Shown piece by piece: positions 1 through 7,814 of a stretch of 64,000 bases of DNA; position 1 is the first letter of the stretch; the number at the start of each line of letters is the position of its first letter. The notes beneath the pieces were generated by a model, which saw only the letters and a list, made by a program, of their open reading frames with translations, was not told where the DNA came from and made no database searches. The position numbers and the translations under genes were made by a program. Source of the DNA: JANQPX01 sp041398025 (GTDB lineage: Bacteria; Pseudomonadota; Alphaproteobacteria; Geminicoccales; Geminicoccaceae); assembly GCA_041398025.1 (NCBI GenBank), contig JAWKVM010000011.1:1-64000 (forward strand). Reading direction: 5' to 3'.

Positions 1-405
1 TCCATGGCGGACATGCCGGTGGGTGCTGATCTCATTGACAACCCGGTCAGCATCGCGCCCGGCTTTCGTGTCGAGAACGTGCACGTGATGGCGGGCGTGC
101 CCAAGATCATGCAGGCGATGCTGGACAATGTTCTGCCGACCCTGAAAGGCGGTGCCGTGGTCCTGTCGCGCTCGGTCACCCTGTTCATGCCGGAAGGCGA
201 ACTCGCCGCCCATCTCGGCAAGCTGCAGGACGAGCATCCCGACCTGGACATCGGCAGCTACCCGTTTTTCGGCTCCGAGGGGCCGGGGTCGACCATCGTT
301 TTTCGCGGCATCGATCAAGACCGGATCGACCAGGCCGCGAACGCCCTGCTGGCCCTTGCCTCCGGCCTCGGCGTGCGCGTGATTGACGGGGCGGCGCGCA
401 ACTGA
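1..405 (+). CDS. CinA-like / molybdopterin-binding domain protein, C-terminal part
   Basis: The reading frame is open at the left edge, so only the C-terminal 134 codons are present. The stretch RVENVHVMAGVPKIMQAML near the start is typical of the competence/damage-inducible protein A (CinA N-terminal, MoCF_biosynth) fold, in which this loop follows the nucleotide- or molybdopterin-binding region. Family members of about 250 residues act as stand-alone cytoplasmic proteins; some are nicotinamide-nucleotide or ADP-ribose pyrophosphatases, but the pocket residues lie outside the window, so activity cannot be judged. It converges on the sensor-kinase operon, with a terminator between them. The ATG at position 4 is internal and not the real start. 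Confidence 0.75.
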   Translation, partial: SMADMPVGADLIDNPVSIAPGFRVENVHVMAGVPKIMQAMLDNVLPTLKGGAVVLSRSVTLFMPEGELAAHLGKLQDEHPDLDIGSYPFFGSEGPGSTIVFRGIDQDRIDQAANALLALASGLGVRVIDGAARN

Positions 406-417
406 GCCGCCTGCCCC

Positions 418-445
418 AAAAAAAAGCCCGGCGTCACCGCCGGGC
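418..445 (-). terminator. Rho-independent terminator of the two-component operon
   Basis: An 8-bp G+C stem (426-433 with 438-445, loop TCAC) is followed on the minus strand by a run of eight T (425 down to 418). It lies about 220 bp past the sensor-kinase stop codon. On the plus strand no T run follows, so it serves the minus-strand operon. Nothing else is apparent in 446-667. Confidence 0.7.
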
Positions 446-667
446 CAAGGTCTAGGGGGTGGGGTAGAAAGCATGCAGAAGGACGACAGAGCACATTCAG
501 CCAGCCTTCTTTGATCAGCGGAACCAGCGCGGTGTCATGCCGGTCGGGCAACCGGCGCCAGGGGGAGTGGCAGATCATGAACCCGTCGATCTGGACACCG
601 CTGATCATGGAAACCGTTCTAGCGTTTCCGGATTGAACGTTTTCTGAACCCGGCGTTTATCTGCCGT

Positions 668-1888
668 TCAGGTTCGCGTCTTCTGCCGGACGATTTCACC
701 GGCCGGCAGCTGAAGCGTCGCCGAGAGCCCGCCCAGGGTGGAATCACCCAGGGCAAACTTGCCGCCATAGAGGCTGGCCAGATCGACGACGATCGAGAGG
801 CCGAGGCCGGTGCCCGGCACCGATTCGTCCAGGCGCCGACCGCGTTTCAGCACCTCATCCCGCTTCGATGGCGGCAGGCCGTCACCATCGTCCTCGATGG
901 TCAGAACGACCCTGTCCCCCTGGCGATCCGCCTGAACCCGCACCCTGGATTTCGCCCATTTGCAGGCATTATCCATCAGATTGCCGAGCATTTCCTCGAG
1001 GTCGTGGCGGGCACCTCGAAAGATGATCTCGTCGGAACAGGTCATCTCGATCTCGATCCCACGCTCCTCATGAATGCGTTCGAGCGTGCGCTTCAGATCA
1101 CCGAGCACCGGCCTGACTTCGCAGCGCGCGCCCAATATATTGCTGGTCGCCGCAGCACGCGCGCGAGACAGGTGATGCTCGACCTGCTGGCGCATCAGGG
1201 TCGTCTGGCGCTCGACCAGATGGCTGAGCGGCGTGTCCTTGCCGCGCACTTCGTTGGCGAGCACGGAGAGCGGAGTCTTCAGGCCGTGGGCGAGGTTGCC
1301 GACATGGGTCTGGGCGCGTTCGATCAGGGTTTCGCTGTGATCGATCAGCGCGTTGAGCTCATGCGCCAGCGGCTCGATCTCGCTCGGATAGGCGCCCTCC
1401 AGACGCCGGCTCTCGCCAGAGCGGATCGCGGTGAGTGCCCGCCGGATGCGGAAGAGCGGCTGCAGGCCGAAGCGCACCTGGATCAGGATGGCGGCGAGCA
1501 CGCCTGCGAACAGCATGGCGAGGGTCAGCGCGAGCAGGCCGTCGAAGCGGTTTTTCGGTCCTCTGAGCTCGCTTTCGTCACCGGCGACCGCATACCAGTA
1601 GGGCCGGTCCTGTCCCGGCAGCAGGATCGGTCTGATCAGCACGCGAAGAGTCTGCCCGCTCGGCCCCCGCACCTCGGGGAGCACCACTTCCTCGCTTTCC
1701 GGATGGGGCAGGATCAGCGCCTGCGCCCAGAGCGACGAGGAACGGCGCACCGGCTGCTCGCCGTCGTCGATCTGCCAGTACCAGCCGGAAAAAGGCTGAT
1801 CGAAACGCGGCTCGCCGAGCTGCAGGCTGAGATCGAGACGGCCGTTCTCGCCGACCTTGGTGCCGGCGACCACGCCCTCCAGGAGCAC
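668..1888 (-). CDS. Sensor histidine kinase (PhoQ-like, OmpR-partner class)
   Basis: Membrane histidine kinase that phosphorylates the response regulator encoded immediately upstream. Numbered from the GTG at 1888, it has a periplasmic sensor stretch (to about 115), a membrane segment (116-137), a HAMP-like linker, the dimerisation box with phosphorylatable His201 (LAHGLKTPL), N-box Asn303/Asn307 (LGNLMDNA), G1 DDGDG (333-337) and G2 GTGLGLS (359-365). All catalytic motifs are intact. Oddity: the GTG start omits the expected first membrane helix. The frame continues upstream and encodes a good hydrophobic helix (about LVISAAIWCALLLSASGFAL), but no ATG, GTG or TTG exists before the upstream stop at 2072-2074. 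The real start may be the ATT at 2018-2020, which overlaps the TAG of the regulator gene. The kinase call is firm; the start is not. Confidence 0.9.
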   Translation of the reverse strand: MLLEGVVAGTKVGENGRLDLSLQLGEPRFDQPFSGWYWQIDDGEQPVRRSSSLWAQALILPHPESEEVVLPEVRGPSGQTLRVLIRPILLPGQDRPYWYAVAGDESELRGPKNRFDGLLALTLAMLFAGVLAAILIQVRFGLQPLFRIRRALTAIRSGESRRLEGAYPSEIEPLAHELNALIDHSETLIERAQTHVGNLAHGLKTPLSVLANEVRGKDTPLSHLVERQTTLMRQQVEHHLSRARAAATSNILGARCEVRPVLGDLKRTLERIHEERGIEIEMTCSDEIIFRGARHDLEEMLGNLMDNACKWAKSRVRVQADRQGDRVVLTIEDDGDGLPPSKRDEVLKRGRRLDESVPGTGLGLSIVVDLASLYGGKFALGDSTLGGLSATLQLPAGEIVRQKTRT

Positions 1889-2015
1889 GGCCAGCCTGGC
1901 GTCGAAACTGTTTCTGACGGCGTCGCCGAAGAGGGCGGACAGCGCGAAACCGCTGGCGCTCAGAAGAAGCGCGCACCAGATCGCGGCGCTGATGACGAGG
2001 CGGGATGCGAGGGAC

Positions 2016-2687
2016 CTAATCGGCGTCCCCCGGCGGCGCCAGACGATAACCGAGGCCGCGCGCGGTCTGGATCACGTCGACTCCGAGTTTTTTTCGAAGA
2101 CGGCCGACAAAGACCTCGATCGTGTTGGAATCGCGATCGAAATCCTGGTCGTAGAGATGCTCGGTCAGCTCGGTGCGCGAGACGATCTTGTCCTGGTGAT
2201 GCATCAGATAGGCGAGCAGCCGGTATTCCTGCGCCGTCAGCTTGATCGGCTGGCCGTCCACCGACACCTTGGCCGAACGCGTGTCCAGGTGCACCGGCCC
2301 GCAGGTCATCTCGGCGGATGCGTGTCCCGCGGCACGGCGCACCAGCGCGCGCAGGCGTGCCAGGACCTCCTCCATGTGGAATGGCTTCGCCACATAGTCG
2401 TCGGCACCGGCGTCGAAGCCCGCGACCTTCTCGCTCCAGCGGTCGCGCGCCGTCAGGATCAGCACCGGCGTGGTCAGGCCATCGCGGCGCCAGCGCTCCA
2501 GGACGGTGATCCCGTCCATGACCGGCAGGCCGAGGTCGAGCACCACGGCATCATAGGGCTCGTGCGCACCGAGATAGTGGCCCTCCTCGCCGTCATGGGC
2601 GACGTCGACGGCATAGCCGGCGTCCACCAGGCTTTCCCGAAGCTGCCGCGCCAGATCCTCTTCATCCTCGACCAGCAGAACTCTCAT
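2016..2687 (-). CDS. OmpR/PhoP-family response regulator
   Basis: Cytoplasmic two-component transcription regulator of 223 residues. The receiver domain (about 1-115) shows the acidic pair E7/D8, phospho-acceptor Asp51 (VVLDLGLPVMDG) and the conserved Lys in DDYVAKPF. The C-terminal winged helix (about 125-218) has the typical TAQEYRLL and RGLGYRL ends. It is the middle gene of a minus-strand set: PepSY protein, this regulator, sensor kinase. The kinase frame begins at or across its stop codon, which implies translational coupling. Genes with this order (PepSY, regulator, PhoQ-like kinase) often respond to envelope or divalent-cation stress, but no target can be read from the window. Confidence 0.93.
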   Translation of the reverse strand: MRVLLVEDEEDLARQLRESLVDAGYAVDVAHDGEEGHYLGAHEPYDAVVLDLGLPVMDGITVLERWRRDGLTTPVLILTARDRWSEKVAGFDAGADDYVAKPFHMEEVLARLRALVRRAAGHASAEMTCGPVHLDTRSAKVSVDGQPIKLTAQEYRLLAYLMHHQDKIVSRTELTEHLYDQDFDRDSNTIEVFVGRLRKKLGVDVIQTARGLGYRLAPPGDAD

Positions 2688-2775
2688 CGATCGTCTTCCT
2701 CAAACGGTTCCAGGGACAAAAGCCCCATCGGAAAGCGCGCCGCCTTCGAAGGGCCGGCCGCCCTCGTCTCTCCCC

Positions 2776-3117
2776 TCAGCGTTCGTCCAGTATCTTGCCG
2801 CTGACGGCATCGGCGGTGATGTCGTGAACCTGGCCGTTTTCGCCCATCCAGCGGATCTCGTAGACTTCGCGGCCGCGCCACTCGGCGAGCTTCGCTCCAA
2901 GCGCGCGGCCGGGCAGACGGCGCCGGATGGTATCGAGCACCGCCTCCAGAGGCTTGGCGCGCTCCACCGTCCCCGCCTGACTGTCGATCAGCTTCGAGGG
3001 AGCCGGCGCAATGCCGAAATTGCCGAGACCGGGCAAGCGAAACCCGTCGTCGGCGAATGCGCTGCCGGCTCCGGCAGCGCCGACCACCAGCAACAGGACT
3101 GTCGAGAGGACTTTCAT
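2776..3117 (-). CDS. Secreted PepSY-domain protein
   Basis: 113 residues with a clear signal peptide (MKVLSTVLLLVVGAAGAGSAFA, cleaved near residue 22) and one PepSY domain in the C-terminal half (KPLEAVLDTIRRRLPG ... VYEIRWMGENGQVHDITADAVSGKIL). PepSY domains are periplasmic and are thought to inhibit proteases or modulate sensor kinases. It lies 88 bp upstream of the response-regulator gene on the same strand, so it is probably the first gene of the operon and may be an accessory to the sensor. Divergent from the DUF533 gene. Confidence 0.85.
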   Translation of the reverse strand: MKVLSTVLLLVVGAAGAGSAFADDGFRLPGLGNFGIAPAPSKLIDSQAGTVERAKPLEAVLDTIRRRLPGRALGAKLAEWRGREVYEIRWMGENGQVHDITADAVSGKILDER

Positions 3118-3382
3118 GACGGTTCTTCTACTGCCCCGGCAATGAACGAAACCTGAACCAGACGTTCAACCAATTCAACCCCCAAGCTGGGCGCAGCTTG
3201 ACCCGCGGACTCGCCTGGGCCTGCCCCCTCGATGTCGCCCTGGTCGATGGGGTTGCGGAGTTTGGGCGGACGGCGGGTGTTTCTTCTGGTTAATATTGTG
3301 GTCTTCTCGCTCTGGTGGTTCCTCTTCAAACAGGAAGCCATTAAGGTCCACGAGATACGATCTCTTTGGGAAGGGCGCAGTC

Positions 3383-4156
3383 ATGGATGCCAAGGCTATC
3401 CTCGATATTCTGATGCAAAGCGGTATGGGCAAGAGCCAGCAGCGGCTGGAGCGCGCGGCGAGCGGCAACAATCCTCTTCTGGATATGGCAGGTTCGCTCC
3501 TGGGTGGTAGCGGCGGAGGCGGAGGCGGTGCCCTCGGCGGTCTGCTGTCGCAGGTGCTGGGCGGCGGCGCCAGCACGCGCTCGGGTGCAGGCGGCGGCCT
3601 CGGCGATGTCCTCGGCTCGCTTCTCGGCGGTGGCGGCGCACAGGCCGCAGGCGGCGGCCTCGCCGGCGGGCTGATCGGCAGCCTGGCCAAGGCGGCCATG
3701 TCGCAGATGGCAGGCGGCGCATCCGGCGGCGGTCAGGCGGCCGCACCCGGCTTCGACCTCTCGCGCTACGCCTCGGGTCAGGTCGAAACGCGGCGCAATG
3801 ATGAAGACCGGGCCCATGTGATGATCCGCGCCATGCTGAGCGCCGCCAAGGCCGATGGCCAGATCGACGCGGGCGAGCAGCAGCGCATTCTGGGCAAGCT
3901 CAACGAGGCCGGCGCCAGCCAGGAAATGCGCCAGTTCATCCAGGATGAGCTTAGAAAGCCGGTGGACGTCGAAAGCCTGGCAAGCGAGGTCGACTCGCCC
4001 TATATGGCGACCGAAATCTACACCGCCTCCCTCTTCGCCATCGACGTCGACACACCAGGAGAGCAGACCTATATGAACCAGCTCGCCGCCCGCCTCGGCC
4101 TGCCGTCGAGCCTGGTGAAGCAGCTCCACGACAGCCTCGAAGTCCGAGGCGCCTGA
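3383..4156 (+). CDS. DUF533 / TerB-like protein with Gly-rich N-terminus
   Basis: 257 residues. The first half is low-complexity and glycine-rich (repeats of GGGG and LGGLL). The second half (about 145-257) is the DUF533/YebE alpha-helical domain related to TerB: RAHVMIRAMLSAAKADGQID, then helices through YMATEIYTASLFAIDVDT. TerB-type folds bind metal in some members; the function of DUF533 proteins is unknown. I chose the ATG at 3383 (GGGAAGGGCG upstream; protein starts MDAKAILDILMQSG). In-frame codons upstream look like non-coding sequence. It is monocistronic, ending at a strong terminator. Confidence 0.8.
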   Translation: MDAKAILDILMQSGMGKSQQRLERAASGNNPLLDMAGSLLGGSGGGGGGALGGLLSQVLGGGASTRSGAGGGLGDVLGSLLGGGGAQAAGGGLAGGLIGSLAKAAMSQMAGGASGGGQAAAPGFDLSRYASGQVETRRNDEDRAHVMIRAMLSAAKADGQIDAGEQQRILGKLNEAGASQEMRQFIQDELRKPVDVESLASEVDSPYMATEIYTASLFAIDVDTPGEQTYMNQLAARLGLPSSLVKQLHDSLEVRGA

Positions 4157-4189
4157 CCCGCAGCCGACGGGGACAGACGGAACGACCGG

Positions 4190-4227
4190 ACAGCCGGCGA
4201 CGGATCTCGATCGCCGGCTGTTTCTTT
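4190..4227 (+). terminator. Rho-independent terminator after the DUF533 gene
   Basis: Perfect 11-bp stem (4190-4200 with 4211-4221, ACAGCCGGCGA and its complement), 10-nt loop, then TTCTTT. It is 33 bp after the stop codon and separates this gene from the TRAP transporter operon. Confidence 0.8.
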
Positions 4228-4408
4228 GAGCGCGCCTTTTTTAGGTGCACAGCCACCCGGGTGCGCCGGAGCAAAGCGCCTTTCGTCGATGCATGATTTT
4301 ACAAACATGTTCGGTATTCCGTCCGGCGGTTTCATTGCTACACTTCCGGATGGGCGAAAGCCATTCAGCCCATCCCATTCGCGATCAATCCGGAGCAGGA
4401 AGGACGAC

Positions 4409-5413
4409 ATGCTGAAGACCCTGAAGGCGGCTGCCATGGCCGCGACCCTTGCCGCCCTGTCGGGCGGCGTGTCCGTGGCGCAGGACCTGACATTTTTCAC
4501 CATCGGCACGGGCGGGACGTCCTTCACCTACTATCCCGTGGGCGGTGTGATCGCCAACGCCATCTCCAAGCCGCCGGGCTCCCGGCCCTGCGAGGACGGC
4601 GGCAGCTGCGGCGTCGACGGGCTGATCGCCTCGGCGGTGTCGTCCCGCGGCTCGGTCGACAACATCAACGCCATCATGTCCGGCCTGCGCGATTCGGGCT
4701 TCGCCCAGTCCGACGTCGCTTTTTGGGCCTATACCGGCACGGGCACCATGGAGGGCGAGGAGCCGGCGACGGATCTGCGCACCATCGCCGCCCTGTTCGA
4801 CGAGCATATCCACCTGGTGGCGCTGGCCGACAGCGGCATCAGCTCCGTGGCCGATCTCAAGGGCAAGCGCGTCTCGCTCGACGAGCCGGGATCCGGCACC
4901 TATGTGGATGCCAACCTCATCCTCGAGGCCAACGGGCTCAGCCAGGACGACATCACGCCGGAGCAGCTCAAGGGCGCTGCCGCCACCGAGGCGCTGCAGA
5001 ACGGCAAGGTCGATGCGATCTTCGTGGTCGCCGGCTACCCGACCGGCGCGATCGTCGAGCTCGCTTCGGCCGCCGACATCAAGCTCGTGCCGATCGACGG
5101 TGCCGGCGCCGAGGCGCTGACCGGCGAGCATGGATTCTTCTCGGCGAGCGAGATCCCGGACGATGCCTATGAGGGCGTGAGCGGCGTCCAGACCATCGCC
5201 GTGGGTGCCCAGTGGTTCACCCACGCGAACAAGGACGAGGAGCTGATCTACAAGATCACCCAGGCGCTCTGGAACGAGAACTCGAGAAACCTCCTGGACG
5301 TCGGCCATGCCAAGGGGACGAGCATCACCCTGGAGACCGCGCTGAACGGCGTCGGCGTGCCCCTGCATCCGGGTGCCGAGCGCTATTACAAGGAAGTGGG
5401 GCTGCTGAAATAG
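4409..5413 (+). CDS. TAXI-family TRAP transporter substrate-binding protein
   Basis: Periplasmic receptor of a sodium-driven TRAP uptake system, 334 residues. It has a signal peptide (to about SVAQ) and the signature TIGTGGTSFTYYPVGGVIAN right after it, followed by AIMSGLRDSGFAQSDVAFWAYTG, both hallmarks of TAXI (TRAP-associated extracytoplasmic immunogenic) proteins. TAXI systems transport glutamate or other carboxylates where tested; the substrate here is unknown. Start ATG 4409 follows GGAGCAGGAAGGACGAC. It is followed after 70 bp by the fused permease gene, with an intervening hairpin terminator. Confidence 0.9.
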   Translation: MLKTLKAAAMAATLAALSGGVSVAQDLTFFTIGTGGTSFTYYPVGGVIANAISKPPGSRPCEDGGSCGVDGLIASAVSSRGSVDNINAIMSGLRDSGFAQSDVAFWAYTGTGTMEGEEPATDLRTIAALFDEHIHLVALADSGISSVADLKGKRVSLDEPGSGTYVDANLILEANGLSQDDITPEQLKGAAATEALQNGKVDAIFVVAGYPTGAIVELASAADIKLVPIDGAGAEALTGEHGFFSASEIPDDAYEGVSGVQTIAVGAQWFTHANKDEELIYKITQALWNENSRNLLDVGHAKGTSITLETALNGVGVPLHPGAERYYKEVGLLK

Positions 5414-5432
5414 CCCTGTTGCGACGGGAAGG

Positions 5433-5465
5433 CCCGGACCGACTGCACGCGATCCGGGTTTTTCC
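5433..5465 (+). terminator. Intra-operon attenuator-like terminator between receptor and permease
   Basis: CCCGGA (5433-5438) pairs with TCCGGG (5453-5458) and is followed by TTTTT (5459-5463). The permease ATG is only about 20 bp further on. A partial terminator here would make much more receptor than permease, as is usual for binding-protein transporters. The stem is only 6 bp, so efficiency is uncertain. Confidence 0.5.
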
Positions 5466-5483
5466 TGTCCACGGGACGGATTG

Positions 5484-7520
5484 ATGGCGCTCGACCGAAA
5501 GCCGGATCTCACCCAGGAGCAACTCGACGAGATCGAGCGCCGCTACGACCCGGAGGCAGCCTTTCGCAGCACCGGGCCGGCCATGGCGGCGATCCTCATG
5601 ATCCCGCTGGTCGGCCTGGCACTTTATCAATATTACGCCTCGGGCTTCGGCCTGATCCGTGAGCTCCTGCATCGCGGCATCTTTCTGGCGTTCATGCTCG
5701 GGCTGCTGTTTCTGCACTTCTCCTGGCGGACCTCACCGAGGTCAGGGATCCTTCCCAAGGCGTGGTATCGCGTCGACGGCGTCGCCATCCTCGACATCGT
5801 CCTCGCCCTCCTCGGCGTCGTCGCCGCGCTCTATCTGCCGCTGCTGCCGCCCGACGAGGTCGCCCGCCGGGTCGGCAACCCGTCGGCCTCCGACGTGTTC
5901 TTCGGCACGGCGCTGCTCCTCCTGGTGCTCGAAGCGACCCGCCGATCGGTCGGCTGGACACTGCCGGTGATCGCCCTCCTGTTCATCCTGTTCGCGCTGT
6001 TCGGCCCCTATGCGCCCGGCCCCCTGAAGCATGGCGGCACCAGCTGGCTCGGGCTGATCAACCATCTCTACATGACGAATCAGGGCATCTACGGCGTCGC
6101 CATCGGCGTCATGGCGCAATATGTCTTCCTGTTCATTCTGTTCGGCGTGCTCGCCATGCGCATCGGCCTTGGCCAGCTGTTCATCGATCTCGCCATGGCG
6201 CTCGCCGGGCGCTATTCGGGCGGGCCTGCCAAGGTCGCGATCTTCTCCTCCGCCTTCATGGGCACGATCTCCGGCTCCTCGATCGCCAACACGGTCACCA
6301 CCGGCGCCCTGACCATCCCGGCGATGAAGCGCATCGGCTATCCCGCCCATTTCGCAGGCGCGGTCGAGGCGACCTCGTCCACCGGAGGGCAGATCACCCC
6401 GCCGATCCTGGGTGCCGCTGCCTTCATCATGGTCGAATATCTGGAGATCCCGCTGCGCGACGTGCTGGCGGCGGCGCTGTTCCCGGCCCTGCTCCACTAT
6501 TTCGGCATCTTCATCATGGTGCATCTGGAGGCGAGAAAGCTGGGCCTGCGCGGTCTGCGTCCGGACGAATTGCCGAGGACAGCGCTGGTCATACGACAGC
6601 ACTGGCTGTCGCTCATCCCGCTCGGCATTCTGGTCTATCTGATCCTCGCCGGGCGCACGCCGGACTATGCCGCGGTCTGGGGGATCACCGCCTGCGTCGT
6701 GGTCGGTTTTTTGAACCCTGTAGACCGGCTGACCTTCAAGGATCTGATGAACGCCCTCGCCGACGGCTCCAGAAGCACGCTCGCGGTCGGGGCGGCGGCC
6801 GCCTGCGTCGGCATCGTGGTCGGCGTGGTCACGCTCACCGGCGTCGGCTTCCGGCTCGGCTATGTCGTGGTGCAGGCGGCGACCGACATCGGTCAGCTGT
6901 TCGGCGGCCTCTGGCCCTTCAGCTTTTTCGATGTGGCCCAATGGGCGCTGTTCTTCTCGCTGCTGCTGATCGCCGTCGCCTGCATCCTGATGGGCGCCGG
7001 CATCCCGACCACCGCGACCTACATCATCCTGGTCGCGGTCGCCGCCCCTGCCCTTGCCCAGCTGCAGGTGCAGCCGCTGGTCTCGCACTTCTTCGTCTTC
7101 TATTACGGCGTGCTCGCCGACATCACGCCGCCGGTGGCGCTCGCCGCCTATGCAGCCGCCGGCATCGCCGGCTCCAACCCCTTCAGGACCGGCAACACCG
7201 CGTTTCGGCTCGGCATCGCCAAGGCGCTGGTGCCCTTCATCTTCGTCTACTCGCCCTCGCTCCTGCTGGTGGCCGATGGCTTCACCTGGGCCGCGTTCAG
7301 CGTGACGCTCCTGGGCGCCATGCTCGGCATCGCCACCCTCGGTGCCGCGTTTTCAGGGTTTCTCCTGGCGCCGCTCGCTCTGCCGATACGCTGGTATGTC
7401 GGCCTCGTCTCGCTGCTGTTCATCGCCCCCGGGCTCGTGACCATGGGCATCGGCTTCCTGCTCCTGTCGCCGGTGCTGCTCCTCCAATGGCGACGACGCG
7501 CCGAGCTGCCCGCCGAATGA
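5484..7520 (+). CDS. Fused TRAP transporter permease (DctQM-type, TAXI systems)
   Basis: Inner-membrane permease of 678 residues in which the small 4-TM subunit and the large 12-TM subunit are one chain, the usual form in TAXI-TRAP systems. Many hydrophobic helices are visible. The large-subunit core includes FSSAFMGTISGSSIANTVTTGALTIP and the GGQITPPILGAAAFIM motif, and the C-terminal half has ADITPPVALAAYAAAGI, all conserved in DctM-like proteins. ATG 5484 is preferred over the adjoining TTG 5481. It works with the receptor encoded just upstream. The gene converges on the VWA gene, with hairpin element copy 1 between them. Confidence 0.93.
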   Translation: MALDRKPDLTQEQLDEIERRYDPEAAFRSTGPAMAAILMIPLVGLALYQYYASGFGLIRELLHRGIFLAFMLGLLFLHFSWRTSPRSGILPKAWYRVDGVAILDIVLALLGVVAALYLPLLPPDEVARRVGNPSASDVFFGTALLLLVLEATRRSVGWTLPVIALLFILFALFGPYAPGPLKHGGTSWLGLINHLYMTNQGIYGVAIGVMAQYVFLFILFGVLAMRIGLGQLFIDLAMALAGRYSGGPAKVAIFSSAFMGTISGSSIANTVTTGALTIPAMKRIGYPAHFAGAVEATSSTGGQITPPILGAAAFIMVEYLEIPLRDVLAAALFPALLHYFGIFIMVHLEARKLGLRGLRPDELPRTALVIRQHWLSLIPLGILVYLILAGRTPDYAAVWGITACVVVGFLNPVDRLTFKDLMNALADGSRSTLAVGAAAACVGIVVGVVTLTGVGFRLGYVVVQAATDIGQLFGGLWPFSFFDVAQWALFFSLLLIAVACILMGAGIPTTATYIILVAVAAPALAQLQVQPLVSHFFVFYYGVLADITPPVALAAYAAAGIAGSNPFRTGNTAFRLGIAKALVPFIFVYSPSLLLVADGFTWAAFSVTLLGAMLGIATLGAAFSGFLLAPLALPIRWYVGLVSLLFIAPGLVTMGIGFLLLSPVLLLQWRRRAELPAE

Positions 7521-7598
7521 CGCGTCCATTGCGCGACCGGAGCATCGGCCGACCGGGGAGGCGGGCCTCGCAATAGCGGATGAACGAAGACCCCAGCT

Positions 7599-7749
7599 TT
7601 AACCCGATCTTAACCCAATTCCGGCATCTTCCAGGCTCTGGTCCATGCGATCCTGGGAGTCCGAGTCTCGCCCCCCTGTTTTTGGCGGGCGGACGGACTC
7701 CCAGGATCGCATGGACCAGGAAGGCATCATGGTCGCATGCTTGGGTTAA
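7599..7749. repeat. Dispersed hairpin element, copy 1
   Basis: The core is a perfect 24-bp inverted repeat: arm 7640-7663 starts GGTCCATGCGATCCTGGGAG, and arm 7694-7717 is its exact complement. The 30-nt centre contains a nested CGCC/GGCG stem. Outer TTAACCC motifs (7599-7605, 7610-7616) on the left are mirrored by GGGTTAA (7743-7749) on the right. The same arms recur at 11833 and 15155. It sits in the 294-bp gap between two convergent genes and could also act as a bidirectional transcription stop. I do not recognise a named family. Confidence 0.85.
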
Positions 7750-7814
7750 AATTTCCTGAAGATGGCGGCAAAAACGGTCGTCGCCGATCGGTGGGCGAAC
7801 CGACGGGGTTTCCC

